A DNA stretch of 64,000 nucleotides from Bin5 sp022827195 (lineage in GTDB: Bacteria; Chloroflexota; Anaerolineae; Caldilineales; Caldilineaceae). The notes below the pieces were generated by a model, which saw only the letters and a list, made by a program, of their open reading frames with translations, did no database searches and was not told the DNA's origin. Within the stretch, counting starts at the first letter, position 1, and the number at the start of each line of letters is the position of its first letter. The position numbers were made by a program, and so were the translations under genes. This document shows positions 1 to 8,346 of the stretch, one piece after another. Location: NCBI GenBank assembly GCA_965208275.1, contig OZ242331.1:2604001-2668000 (forward strand), read 5' to 3'.

Positions 1-891
1 CGCAAGTGCCCGGAGGGGGCGGAAATGTACGCTGCCGCCCAGTCGTTGGAGAGGCACCGGGTCGACGCAATCGTGATGATCGGCGGCTGGGCCGGCTATC
101 ACGCCTTACATCGACTCTACGAAGAGCGGCACAACTTCCCGGCCTTCAACATCCCTCTGCTTTGTATTCCAGCCAGCATCAACAACAATTTGCCGGGCTC
201 CGAGTTGAGCATCGGCGCCGACACGGCCCTCAACAGCATTGTCGAAGTCGTGGACAAGATCAAGCAGTCCGCCGTGGCCTTCAACCGTTGCTTCATTGTC
301 GAGGTGATGGGCCGCTACTGTGGATACCTCGCGCTGATGAGTGCCATTGCCACCGGCGCGGAACGCGTCTACATGCATGAGGAAGGCATCACGCTGAAGG
401 ATCTTGAACGGGACATCGAGCTGTTGAAGCAAGGCTTTCAGCAGGGCAAACGCCTGGGCCTCATGATCCGAAACGAGGCAGCCAACTCCTTCTATACCAC
501 GCCGTTCATCGCAGCCTTATTCGACGAGGAGGGCGGCGACCTTTTCGAGGTGCGGCAGTCGATTCTGGGTCATCTTCAGCAGGGCGGCAACCCTTCGCCC
601 TTCGACCGGATCCTGGCCGCACGGCTGGCTTGGGAAGCAGTACGCCGCATCGAAGAGATGGATCAGCGGCATCAGGCCAAAAGTTATACAGAGGTGGGGG
701 CCATGTGTCTGGGAATCCAGGAGGGAGATGTCAGGGCAACGCCGCTCTACATGGTGCCGCGCCTGATGGATGCAGAATTCCAGCGGCCGCATGAGCAGTG
801 GTGGATGGAGCTGCGGCCGGTGGCGCGCATGTTGGCGCAGCCCAGCCCTGCCTACTTCCGTAAGGCGGAATTTGCGGGGGAGGCCAGTTGA
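1..891 (+). CDS. 6-phosphofructokinase, C-terminal part (5' end outside window)
   Basis: The reading frame is open to the left window edge, so this is the 3' end of a longer gene; about 296 codons are visible. It shows the phosphofructokinase fold: an IGGWAGY nucleotide-side glycine segment, a VEVMGRYCGYLAL segment and a GHLQQGGNPSPFDR segment near the end. The usual catalytic PGTIDND motif is replaced by PASINNN followed by PGSELSIGADTALN. That form is known from the C-terminal, regulatory half of tandem-duplicated (eukaryote-like) phosphofructokinases. I infer that the missing upstream part holds a catalytic half and that the enzyme phosphorylates fructose-6-phosphate in glycolysis. The frame ends just before the methyltransferase gene. 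Confidence 0.85.
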   Translation, partial: RKCPEGAEMYAAAQSLERHRVDAIVMIGGWAGYHALHRLYEERHNFPAFNIPLLCIPASINNNLPGSELSIGADTALNSIVEVVDKIKQSAVAFNRCFIVEVMGRYCGYLALMSAIATGAERVYMHEEGITLKDLERDIELLKQGFQQGKRLGLMIRNEAANSFYTTPFIAALFDEEGGDLFEVRQSILGHLQQGGNPSPFDRILAARLAWEAVRRIEEMDQRHQAKSYTEVGAMCLGIQEGDVRATPLYMVPRLMDAEFQRPHEQWWMELRPVARMLAQPSPAYFRKAEFAGEAS

Positions 892-919
892 CGAGGGAAG
901 CGAGGGAGGCGAGCGGTCT

Positions 920-1612
920 TTGACAGATTACAGCTCCGTTTACAACTCTGTCACCACTGAGCTCAAGAGCGCCTATGACGCCCGCGCCGAAGAGCGGGAC
1001 AGCCGCCCGGTCCATGCATGGAAGCAGGAACAGTGGGCGAAGTTCCTCGATCGCTTGCAGGTCGAAAACGCCGCCCGCCCGCCCCAAGGTCAACAGGAAG
1101 GCGGAGGGGAGGGCACGATCTCGCTGTTGGATATCGGCGCAGGAACCGGCCCGGCCGGCCGCTTCTTCCAGGATGCGGGTCTGGCGGTCGTTTGTACAGA
1201 CCTATCTCCGGAGATGGTGCGGATGTGTCGAGCGAAGGGGCTCGAAGCATACGTTATGGACTTTCTGCACCTGGACTTTCCAAGCGGACGCTTTGACGCG
1301 CTCCTTGCCCAGAACTGCCTCCTGCACGTGCCCAAGGTTGAGTTTGAGCGGGTACTCCAAGCGATCGGGCGCGTCGTTCGCGCCGGCGGCCTCCTCTTCA
1401 TCGGCGGCCATGGCGGACAGGAATTTGAGGGCGTTTGGAAGGAGGACCACTACGAACCGAAGCGATTCTACGCCCTCTACTCGCATGAGAAGCTGCGCTC
1501 GATCCTCGAACGTCATTTCGACATCATAGAGTTCGAGGTGATTCGGTCGGATAGGGGGCGATTCGGCGACATTCAAGCGATCACGCTTCGTAAACGGGAG
1601 CAGCAGACATAG
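920..1612 (+). CDS. class I SAM-dependent methyltransferase
   Basis: A 230-residue protein with a Rossmann methyltransferase core. Motif I is DIGAGTG at residues 71-77 after LL, followed by an acidic VCTDLSPEM loop that should hold the ribose of S-adenosylmethionine, and an LLAQNCLLHVP motif. I prefer the TTG at 920 as start, because GAGGGAGGCGAG lies just upstream and the predicted protein then begins MTDYSSVYNS. Longer upstream starts would overlap the phosphofructokinase gene heavily. The substrate cannot be read from the sequence; small-molecule methylation is the usual role of this type. It lies 28 bases after the phosphofructokinase stop and 10 bases before the phosphatase gene, so the three may be cotranscribed. 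Confidence 0.85.
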   Translation: MTDYSSVYNSVTTELKSAYDARAEERDSRPVHAWKQEQWAKFLDRLQVENAARPPQGQQEGGGEGTISLLDIGAGTGPAGRFFQDAGLAVVCTDLSPEMVRMCRAKGLEAYVMDFLHLDFPSGRFDALLAQNCLLHVPKVEFERVLQAIGRVVRAGGLLFIGGHGGQEFEGVWKEDHYEPKRFYALYSHEKLRSILERHFDIIEFEVIRSDRGRFGDIQAITLRKREQQT

Positions 1613-1622
1613 CGCGCGCACC

Positions 1623-2057
1623 ATGAGCCCCACCGTCCTCTTCCTCTGCACCGGCAACTACTACCGCAGTCGCTTTGCGGAGTACTACTTCAACGCGCTT
1701 GCCTGTCAGAGGAAACTGGAATGGCGGGCCGAGAGCCGGGGCCTGCAGCCCAGCATCGAGAACATCGGCTCAATCTCGTCGCATGCCCTGGCGCGACTGC
1801 GTTTGCGGGGAATCCAGCCGCCACGACCGTTACGGCCGCCGCAGGACCTAAAGGAAGAGAATCTTGCCGCCGCGGCGCTCGTCGTGGCGGTCAACGAAGT
1901 GGAGCATCGACCGCTGATTCAGGTCCGCTTTCCCCACTGGGCGGAGCGAGTTCGCTATTGGAAGGTTCACGATCTGGACGTAACGGATGCGAGCTCAGGG
2001 CTGGCCGCGATAGAACAGGCGGTGCAGGAGCTGCTCGCTGAACTCAGCGAACTTTGA
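1623..2057 (+). CDS. low-molecular-weight protein-tyrosine-phosphatase-like protein
   Basis: A 144-residue protein with the N-terminal phosphate-binding loop of the low-molecular-weight phosphatase/arsenate reductase family: Cys9-TGNYY-Arg15, a CX5R motif directly after the first beta strand (TVLFL). A VHDLDVTD segment near residue 120 is where the family carries its general-acid aspartate. Length matches the family. It could dephosphorylate a protein tyrosine or a small phosphoester. Arsenate reduction is less likely because the extra resolving cysteines are not evident. The gene closely follows the methyltransferase and its 3' end overlaps the convergent oxidoreductase gene by 14 bases. Confidence 0.8.
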   Translation: MSPTVLFLCTGNYYRSRFAEYYFNALACQRKLEWRAESRGLQPSIENIGSISSHALARLRLRGIQPPRPLRPPQDLKEENLAAAALVVAVNEVEHRPLIQVRFPHWAERVRYWKVHDLDVTDASSGLAAIEQAVQELLAELSEL

Positions 2058-3024
2058 GGACGATCTTGCCGATATTCTCGTAGTTTCGCATGATCTCATG
2101 CGCCTTGTGAGCGTCGGCAACCGGGAGGACGCGATCGATAACCGGCTTGATCGCACCGCTTTCGATCTGCTTCCAAAACTGCTCACGAAAGCGTTGGATG
2201 ATCTCGGCTTTTTCTACGACCGGGCGTGGGCGCAGCACGGAACCTATCAGGCGGGCGCGCTTGCCCATAAGCTGGCCGATGTTGATCTCCGCTTGCGAGC
2301 CGCCGAGGGTCGAGATAAAGACCAGGCGTCCCCTCACTTTCAGCAGGCTGACATTTCGTTCCAGGTACACTGCCCCCACCATATCGAGAATCAGATCGAC
2401 ACCTTCGCCGTTGGTAAAATCGCGCGCGGCTGCGGCGAAATCGTCGCGGCGGTAGTTGATTGTCAGATCGGCTCCCAGCGCGCTGCAGGTCTCCACCTTG
2501 TCGGGCCGGCCGGCCGTGGCAATAACGCGCCCGCCGGCCAGCTTGACCATCTGGATCGCCGCCGTGCCCACACCGCTCGCGCCGCCGTGGACAAGGACCG
2601 TCTCACCCGCCTGGAATCCGGCCTCCATGAAGATGTTGACGTAGGCGGTCAGATAGACTTCGGGCAAGCATGCCGCTTCTTCGAAGGACCATCCCGTTGG
2701 AATCGGGATCAGCAGCCTCTTGTCCACGGCAACGCGCTCGGCGTAGCCGCCCCCCGCCAGGAGCGCGCAGACGGTGTCCCCCGCTTGCCAGTCCCGCTCC
2801 TGGCCGGCGACTGCCTCGATTTCTCCTGACATGTCCAGTCCCATGATGTGCGTCGCGCCGGGGGGCGGCGCATAGTTGCCGGCCGCCTGCGACAGATCGG
2901 CGCGATTGAGCGTGGTGGCACGGGTATTGACAAGCGCCTCGCCCGACCGCAGGATCGGTTCATCCACCTCGCGCCAGACGAGTACGGGCCCGGATGGCGT
3001 TTGATCGACTTCGATTGCATACAT
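2044..3024 (-). CDS. NAD(P)H:quinone oxidoreductase, medium-chain dehydrogenase family
   Basis: A 326-residue zinc-independent medium-chain dehydrogenase. The N-terminal GroES-like half contains LNRADLSQAAGNYAPPPG and GLDMSGEIEAV. The C-terminal Rossmann half has VHGGASGVGTAAIQ, the AxxGxxG-type NADPH loop typical of the PIG3/quinone-reductase branch. The structural-zinc cysteine cluster of alcohol dehydrogenases is absent. The expected reaction is NADPH-dependent reduction of quinones or enones in the cytosol. It is convergent with the phosphatase gene and follows the enolase-superfamily gene on the same strand after about 118 bases, so cotranscription is possible but unproven. Confidence 0.88.
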   Translation of the reverse strand: MYAIEVDQTPSGPVLVWREVDEPILRSGEALVNTRATTLNRADLSQAAGNYAPPPGATHIMGLDMSGEIEAVAGQERDWQAGDTVCALLAGGGYAERVAVDKRLLIPIPTGWSFEEAACLPEVYLTAYVNIFMEAGFQAGETVLVHGGASGVGTAAIQMVKLAGGRVIATAGRPDKVETCSALGADLTINYRRDDFAAAARDFTNGEGVDLILDMVGAVYLERNVSLLKVRGRLVFISTLGGSQAEINIGQLMGKRARLIGSVLRPRPVVEKAEIIQRFREQFWKQIESGAIKPVIDRVLPVADAHKAHEIMRNYENIGKIVLKVR

Positions 3025-3142
3025 TTGATCTTACCTGTTCCTGGTGAGGCCTGATTCGCTATTCTGGGTCATCCTTGCCGAAGGGAACGGGGAGGTCTCA
3101 ACTCGCTTTCGGCGCGGCGGGCCGGCCGCATTTACGGGGGAC

Positions 3143-4282
3143 CTATTGGTAGGCTAGCGAACCGTCAGGGCGCCGAAGGAAAGGACGGTGCCACGAACGG
3201 CCCGGTTGCGCGGCGAGGGCTTCCAGGTTCAGGTCGATGCCGAGTCCGGGCCGCTGCGGCAGCTCCAGGTAGCCGTCCACCAACTTGACGGGTTCATCCA
3301 CGATGTCGGCGCGCCGGCCTTCGTCCGCCTTGTATTCGAGGACTTCGAAGTTTGACGTGCTGGCGGCGAAGTGGACGTTGACCGCAGTGGCGACCGGCCC
3401 GCAAGGGTTGTGCGGCGCAACGCTGGAATAGTGGACTTCGGCCATGGCCGCGATCTTCTTCATCTCCCACAGGCCGCCGGTTATGCATATGTCCGGCTGA
3501 ATGATGTCGACGGCGTGATGGCTGAGAAGCTCGCGAAACTCGTGGCGGCTGTAGAGCATCTCGCCGGTTGCGATGGGCACGTTGACTTTGTGGCTGAGCT
3601 TGGCCAGCGCTTCGTAGTTCTCCGGCCGCAGCGGCTCTTCGACGAAGAAGGGACGCATTGGCGCGACCACGTCGCAAAGTTGGGCCGCGCGCCCGATCTC
3701 CAGAATGCGCGCGTGCGGATCAAGACCGATGTCGACGTCGGGTCCGACCGCGTCGCGAACCGCGTTTACACGGAGCTCGGTCTCTCGCAGGACCTGGTTC
3801 CAGGGCATTCGCTGCCACTCCGGCGGTAAGGGACCCATCTTGAGAGCGGTATAGCCGTAGGTCTGGACGAGACGCTGGGCGTCTTCGGCCAGCTCTTCGG
3901 ACGTATCTCCGCCGACGCTTTGGTAGACTCGCACGCGGTCGCGCGCTTTGCCCCCGACCAGGCGGTAGACCGGCAGACCGGCGGCCTTTCCGGCGATATC
4001 CCACAGCGCGTGCTCGATGCCGCTGATGGCGGCGTTGACGACAGAGCCGCCAGGGAATCTTCCGCCCACGTACATCAGATGGTACAGGCCCTCTATGTCG
4101 CGCGGGTCCCGTCCGATCAGCCACTCTTCAAAGTCGTGAATCGCTGCAACCGTCGCCCTGTCCGGTCCGCAGGAGAAGGGTTCGCCGACGCCGTGAATTC
4201 CCTCGTCCGTGTGGACGACGACGTAGGGAATCGAGCGGCTGGCCAGCTCTGTAAGGTGTGTGTCGATACGTGTGATTTTCAT
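3143..4282 (-). CDS. mandelate racemase/muconate lactonizing enzyme family, sugar-acid dehydratase-like
   Basis: A 379-residue enolase-superfamily protein. It has an N-terminal capping domain and a (beta/alpha) barrel with the metal ligands in order: Asp in DIGLDPHARI, Glu in FFVEEPL and Glu in ATGEM. The general acid/base His lies in APHNPCGP, the arrangement of the galactonate dehydratase (DgoD/GlcD) subgroup. It should remove water from a sugar acid with Mg2+ help. The exact sugar acid cannot be told from the sequence. The ATG at 4280-4282 faces the divergent phosphatase gene across about 270 bases. A related but distinct family member begins at 62928. Confidence 0.88.
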   Translation of the reverse strand: MKITRIDTHLTELASRSIPYVVVHTDEGIHGVGEPFSCGPDRATVAAIHDFEEWLIGRDPRDIEGLYHLMYVGGRFPGGSVVNAAISGIEHALWDIAGKAAGLPVYRLVGGKARDRVRVYQSVGGDTSEELAEDAQRLVQTYGYTALKMGPLPPEWQRMPWNQVLRETELRVNAVRDAVGPDVDIGLDPHARILEIGRAAQLCDVVAPMRPFFVEEPLRPENYEALAKLSHKVNVPIATGEMLYSRHEFRELLSHHAVDIIQPDICITGGLWEMKKIAAMAEVHYSSVAPHNPCGPVATAVNVHFAASTSNFEVLEYKADEGRRADIVDEPVKLVDGYLELPQRPGLGIDLNLEALAAQPGRSWHRPFLRRPDGSLAYQ

Positions 4283-4369
4283 GGAGTTTGCTCCGCAAGC
4301 GGTTGGCAGAAATTATCCGACAGGGCTTCGTCGGTGTCAAACATTGAGGCGGGCGCGCTTCAGTCCCAA

Positions 4370-4398
4370 TTGACAGATCGGTGCGCCTGTGATTAGAT
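4370..4398 (+). promoter_or_regulatory. candidate sigma-70 promoter for the PP2C-like gene
   Basis: TTGACA at 4370-4375 and TTAGAT at 4393-4398 are separated by 17 bases. It lies about 150 bases upstream of the phosphatase start in the divergent intergenic region. The -10 box matches the consensus only moderately. Confidence 0.4.
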
Positions 4399-4550
4399 CG
4401 CTGCCAAGCGCATGCCCATCTCTCGCGCCGGTTTCGGTCGCCTTTCATTCTTCAATTGGCTGACTCTGGCGGCCGGTCTCACTGACCTGGAGACGACCTC
4501 AGAATCGTCCACAATAGTCGTCCACAACAGCTGTCGGAAAGCGCAGTTCG

Positions 4551-5288
4551 ATGAACCGGATGGAGATCCAGATCGCGGTCGCCAAGGTTTCGAAATACGC
4601 CTCCAGCGAAAGCGGCGATACCGTGGAGGTAGTCGAACGGCCCCATGGCGGCATCAGCATCGTCGTTTCGGACGGTCAGCGCAGCGGGCGCAGCGCAAAG
4701 GCGATCAGCAATCTTGTTGCGCGCAAGGCGTTGAGTCTGCTGGCCGAGGGTGTTCGCGACGGCGCGGTGGCGCGGGCTACACACGACTATCTGCGTACGC
4801 ATCGCGGCGGCAAGGTCAGCGCCGAACTGGTCATCGCCAGTGTCGACCTGGTTACCGAGACGCTTGTGCTCAGCCGAAACAGCCGCTGTCCGGTGCTGGT
4901 GCGGAGGCAGGGAGAGAACTCCTGGCTGGATGAGCCGTGCGACGCCATCGGCATCTACCGCAACACAAAGCCCAACATCGTTGAGCTTCCGCTTATGCCC
5001 GGATTGACGGCCGTCGTTTTCACCGACGGCATCTGGAGCGCAGGCCACCGCAGCGGTGGATCGATGGATGTTGCCGGCGCGGCTGCGCTAAGCGACCTCA
5101 GCTGTGAAGATTCTGCAGCTGCAGAGGGCGGCAAGAGCGCACAAGAGATAGCTGACCGCGTCCTGGATGCGGCATTGACGTTGGACCGCGGCCGGCCCGG
5201 AGATGATTCGACTGTCCTTGTCGTCAAGGTGGAAACGCATCAGCAGGAGCAGAAAATACGGCGCATGGAGCTTTCATTGCCTATTTGA
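4551..5288 (+). CDS. SpoIIE/PP2C-type serine phosphatase
   Basis: A 245-residue protein made almost only of a PP2C-like phosphatase domain. The aspartates that bind the two metals in this family are visible in VVSDGQRSG, in FTDGIWSAG and in the terminal DDSTVLVV segment. No sensor domain or membrane segment is present, so it probably acts in the cytosol on a phosphorylated regulator such as an anti-anti-sigma protein. No partner kinase or anti-sigma gene lies nearby, so the target is unknown. ATG at 4551 follows GGAAAG; a second ATG at 4560 is possible. Confidence 0.82.
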   Translation: MNRMEIQIAVAKVSKYASSESGDTVEVVERPHGGISIVVSDGQRSGRSAKAISNLVARKALSLLAEGVRDGAVARATHDYLRTHRGGKVSAELVIASVDLVTETLVLSRNSRCPVLVRRQGENSWLDEPCDAIGIYRNTKPNIVELPLMPGLTAVVFTDGIWSAGHRSGGSMDVAGAAALSDLSCEDSAAAEGGKSAQEIADRVLDAALTLDRGRPGDDSTVLVVKVETHQQEQKIRRMELSLPI

Positions 5289-5563
5289 ACCGCTTCCTCA
5301 TCAAAACCCAGCGGTTCTGCCCAACGGCCGCGGTGGCGATACGCCCATGAGTCAAGGAAGTCTCTGCTCCGAGAGACCGCAGTTTACAAAGGGACCCCGA
5401 TGACATTCCAAGGACAGACAACCAAGACCAACCCAAAAAACGAAATGCCATACAAAAGCCTGCGGCGCGAGCTATAGTAGAACCATTACCGGCCGCACAT
5501 TGCCCAGACCCGGGCGCCGCCAGCACGACTGCAAATCCTAAGAGATCGCCAAAACAACCGGCG

Positions 5564-5583
5564 ATTGACGAAAATTGACGAAA
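5564..5583. repeat. 10-base direct repeat, two exact copies
   Basis: ATTGACGAAA occurs twice in immediate succession. It is the first of three 10-base-period arrays in this gene-free block. Confidence 0.7.
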
Positions 5584-5795
5584 AATGCCACATACCGAGC
5601 AAATGGCTTTCGAATGTGCTACGCTGGTATCAATGTCAACTCGCGGCAATGGCAACGAGAGACGAGAAACTGAAGAGCAGGAACGAAGGACGCAAGAGCC
5701 CTTACAACAACCATCCGATCTCCCTGCGTCCGCAACCAGGAGACGGCCGCTTCTGCCGGCTCCAATCGCCGGCAAAAAATGGACCAGACCTTGTC

Positions 5796-5825
5796 CGACT
5801 TCACCTGACTTCACCCGACTTGACC
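5796..5825. repeat. 10-base tandem repeat, three near-identical copies
   Basis: Units CGACTTCACC, TGACTTCACC and CGACTTGACC follow each other without gaps. Confidence 0.75.
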
Positions 5826-6010
5826 GCTTGTGACGCGGGCCTTCGTGTGAATTTGTGTCCTTCGTGGATCGTTAAGCTGATTCAGGCGCCATCTGTCAGG
5901 ACACCTGGCGAACGAGGAACGCCACTTCGAACAAGAGACTTGGCGGGCACACCAAGAACCAAGTACTGAAAACTCAAAACTGAGAAAGCATCCCCTTCCG
6001 AGAAAAAAAT

Positions 6011-6050
6011 ATTGGGCGACATTGGACGACATTGGGGGACATTGGGGGAC
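6011..6050. repeat. 10-base tandem repeat, four copies
   Basis: Units ATTGGGCGAC, ATTGGACGAC, ATTGGGGGAC and ATTGGGGGAC follow each other exactly in phase. The last unit runs into the palindrome at 6044-6061. Confidence 0.85.
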
Positions 6051-6061
6051 ATATGTCCCCC
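6044..6061. repeat. 18-base perfect palindrome
   Basis: GGGGGACATATGTCCCCC is self-complementary over its full length. Its left half is formed by the last unit of the 10-base tandem array. It could be a protein-binding site or the tip of a mobile palindromic repeat. Confidence 0.8.
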
Positions 6062-6272
6062 TTTCACGCCAAAACGAAAGGACCTCGTTCGAGCAAGACA
6101 GAGGATCCGGACGACCGCTGTTTCAGTTTCACACGCACGCGAGCGATGGGACCAACTGCCAGAAGAACCAGGACGTGCCAGCAAGGTTGAGAACGTCGAA
6201 ACACTCGGCTTTATTGAGGAAATAGCTTAGCTGCCGGAAAGAACCGTTCTGGCCGCCGATGGGGGCGGCACA

Positions 6273-6689
6273 ATGCAGACAGACCTGGTCAAGGTTGCAG
6301 GCGTCAGCGCCGCCGGAAAGACAACTCTTGTCGCGGCACTGAGAGAGCGCGGTTTTAACGCCCGTCCTGTAGCCCAGGAGCACAGCGAAGTGCCGGATAT
6401 GTGGCAGCGCATCCGCCCGCCGCAGTGGCTCGTCTTCTTGGACGCCGACCTGCCTGCGCAAGGGGCGCGGCGTCCGGACGTCAAATGGAGCGAACCGTGG
6501 CGGCGGACCGAGTTGGCGCGCTTGGAGCACGCCCGCGGCCATGCCGACCTGCTCATCGACACCAGTTCATTGACAGCGGAGGGTGTTTTGCGACGGGCAG
6601 TCAATTTTCTACGCGTGAACGGCGTTCAACCGGCTCCAGGACCGCTGGTTGAGTTGCCAAGAACGGGAGGCGTGTGGCGTCAGTCCTGA
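6273..6689 (+). CDS. small P-loop NTPase-like protein
   Basis: A 138-residue protein beginning with a Walker A loop, GVSAAGKTT, at residues 10-18. It is followed by a kinase-like layout: QEHSEVPDMW, then a WLVFLDAD segment, and an LLIDTSS segment near the end. This resembles small nucleotide- or ATP-binding proteins that act as adenylylsulfate-kinase- or thymidylate-kinase-like transferases, but no substrate-specific motif is evident. It is short for most kinases. It stands alone after the repeat-rich region and before the DinB gene. The ribosome-binding site is weak (GGGGGCGG). Confidence 0.65.
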   Translation: MQTDLVKVAGVSAAGKTTLVAALRERGFNARPVAQEHSEVPDMWQRIRPPQWLVFLDADLPAQGARRPDVKWSEPWRRTELARLEHARGHADLLIDTSSLTAEGVLRRAVNFLRVNGVQPAPGPLVELPRTGGVWRQS

Positions 6690-6709
6690 AACTGAGCAGG
6701 CTGGAAAGG

Positions 6710-6738
6710 TTGACAGGTGCACGACGGCGTGCTACAAG
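6710..6738 (+). promoter_or_regulatory. candidate promoter for the DinB-family gene
   Basis: TTGACA at 6710-6715 and TACAAG at 6733-6738 are spaced by 17 bases, about 150 bases upstream of the DinB start. The -10 box is a fair match only. Confidence 0.35.
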
Positions 6739-6889
6739 ATGGCTGCGGATGCCGGAGGCACCGGATGCTGGCACGGACGCGCCGGCATACGCGCCGGGCC
6801 CCTTCACGTCCCACCGTCAATCCTGTCCCTGGCAATGAGGGGAAGGAAACGAGTTTCAATATACCTACCTGATTGGAAAGGGCATCGAT

Positions 6890-7381
6890 ATGTCAGTGCA
6901 AGCCGTAAAAAGGTTATTCTCCTACAACCAGTGGGCCTGGAAACGGGTCTTTCCCAGCCTGGAGGCGCTACCGGCCGAGGAGTACTTTGCAGAGCGCCCC
7001 TTTTTCTGGGACTCGCTGCACGGCCTGGCCGTCCACGGTTACGGCGCAGAGCAAGCTTGGTTGCAGAGGATTGGGGGCGACTTCCCGTCGAGGCTGACTT
7101 TGCCATCCGAATTCACAACATTTGCCGAATTGCAGGCGGCATGGGAGACGCTGTGGGATGAGTGGCAGGCGTACGTTGACTCGCTCACGTCGAGCGAGCT
7201 GGATCGGCGCCTTGAATTCCGCAATACCGAAGGTGTCGAGATGTATATCCTGATGGATGACGTGCTGCGCCACGTCTTCAATCACGCGACAGAGCATCGC
7301 AGCCAGATTACACCAACGCTGGCGCAACTGGGACATCCGACTGAGCCGCTCGATTACGCCCGATTTGCGAATGAGAGATGA
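6890..7381 (+). CDS. DinB/YfiT-family putative metal-dependent protein
   Basis: A 163-residue four-helix-bundle protein of the DinB family. The metal-binding histidine triad is visible: His49 in HGLAVHG, then His132 and His136 in HVFNHATEHRSQI. The YNQWAW opening and LRHVFNHATEHRSQI closing segments are family signatures. Family members include thiol-dependent transferases, such as bacillithiol S-transferases, and proteins of unknown activity; this one cannot be assigned further. The gene ends 56 bases before the inositol island and may or may not belong to it. Confidence 0.85.
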   Translation: MSVQAVKRLFSYNQWAWKRVFPSLEALPAEEYFAERPFFWDSLHGLAVHGYGAEQAWLQRIGGDFPSRLTLPSEFTTFAELQAAWETLWDEWQAYVDSLTSSELDRRLEFRNTEGVEMYILMDDVLRHVFNHATEHRSQITPTLAQLGHPTEPLDYARFANER

Positions 7382-7437
7382 TGGATTCTGCCAATCGGGT
7401 GGTCATCTGTTAGAGGTCCTTATGAAAGAAGGTGAGA

Positions 7438-8325
7438 ATGCGATATACGGCTGATAACATTTTGGTCGGCCCGCAAGATGACGCAGGTGACCAAGGGCTG
7501 ATTCTGGAGGTTACGCCGCAGAGCGCCGGATGGGAGTTTATCTCGTTCCAGGCGCGGCGGCTGGATGCGGGCGGGGTCTGGTCCTTTGACACGGGAGAAA
7601 ACGAGTTTGCGCTCGTCAATATGAGCGGGCGCTACCGGGTCGAAAGCAGCCGGGGAACATGGGAAGGGATTGGCGGGCGCGCAAATGTGTTCAGCGGGGG
7701 CGCGCACGCGCTCTACCTGCCGCGACGGACACAGTTTGCGGTGACGGCGGAGGAGGGCGGCGAATTCGCGGCAACGTGGGTGCCTACCGACAAAGATCAC
7801 GAGCCGTGGCTGATCAGGCCGGAGGATGTGGCGATCAGCATTCGCGGAGGCGACAACGTCAGCCGCCAGATCAACGACCTGCTGCCACCCGGCTCACCGG
7901 TGCATCGCATCGTGCTGGTCGAGGTGTACACGCCCAGCGGCAACTGGAGCAGCTATCCCCCGCACAAACACGACGTCCACATCGAGAACGAGGCCGGCGC
8001 TCTGATCGAGGCCGACCTGGAGGAGGTCTACTTCTACCACATCGACCGCCCCGAGGGGTTCGCCTACCAACGCGTCTACACCGACGAGAGCTCCCCAATG
8101 CACGCGGCAGGCAATCCAATCGACGTGCTGGTGCGAGTGGGCCACAACGAGGCGGTGTTGGTGCCGGAAGGCTACCATCCGGTCGTGAGCATGCCCGGCT
8201 ACACGACCTACTATCTGAACGTCCTCGCCGGCAGCGCGCAGAGCCTGGCCAACCAGGAGGACCCGAACTTCGCCTGGGTTAAGGACAACTACGCAGGCGT
8301 CGACGGACGTCTGCCGCTCTACTGA
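7438..8325 (+). CDS. iolB: 5-deoxy-glucuronate isomerase
   Basis: A 295-residue cupin of the IolB family, which converts 5-deoxy-D-glucuronate to 2-deoxy-5-keto-D-gluconate in myo-inositol breakdown. Metal-binding segments include YPPHKHDVHIENEAGALIEA and the DLEEVYFYHIDRPEGF stretch, followed by VLVPEGYHPV. I place the start at ATG 7438, because AAGAAGGTG lies 4-5 bases upstream; a GTG at 7432 is in frame but would consume that site. It opens the plus-strand island and is followed after 21 bases by iolC, consistent with one transcript. Confidence 0.93.
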   Translation: MRYTADNILVGPQDDAGDQGLILEVTPQSAGWEFISFQARRLDAGGVWSFDTGENEFALVNMSGRYRVESSRGTWEGIGGRANVFSGGAHALYLPRRTQFAVTAEEGGEFAATWVPTDKDHEPWLIRPEDVAISIRGGDNVSRQINDLLPPGSPVHRIVLVEVYTPSGNWSSYPPHKHDVHIENEAGALIEADLEEVYFYHIDRPEGFAYQRVYTDESSPMHAAGNPIDVLVRVGHNEAVLVPEGYHPVVSMPGYTTYYLNVLAGSAQSLANQEDPNFAWVKDNYAGVDGRLPLY

Positions 8326-8346
8326 CCAAAACAGGAAAACCCTATC

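Larger units (their letters stand above)
5289..6272. other. gene-free region with short tandem repeats
   Basis: No convincing gene in about 980 bases. The short frames here have low-complexity, repeat-derived protein sequences. The stretch holds three arrays of 10-base tandem repeats and an 18-base perfect palindrome, listed separately. It also holds lines such as CTTCGTGTGAATTTGTGTCC (5842-5861) and CCAAGTACTGAAAACTC (5958-5974), which resemble dispersed noncoding sequence seen in environmental bacterial genomes. That last comparison is from memory and was not searched. Confidence 0.6.

Noticed and set aside
5585..5969. Short open frames in the gene-free block
   Set aside because: Their protein sequences follow the tandem repeats and lack a ribosome-binding site and known domains.
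5564..6061. Possible CRISPR array from the repeats
   Set aside because: Units are 10 bases, contiguous and without spacers, and no cas genes are present.
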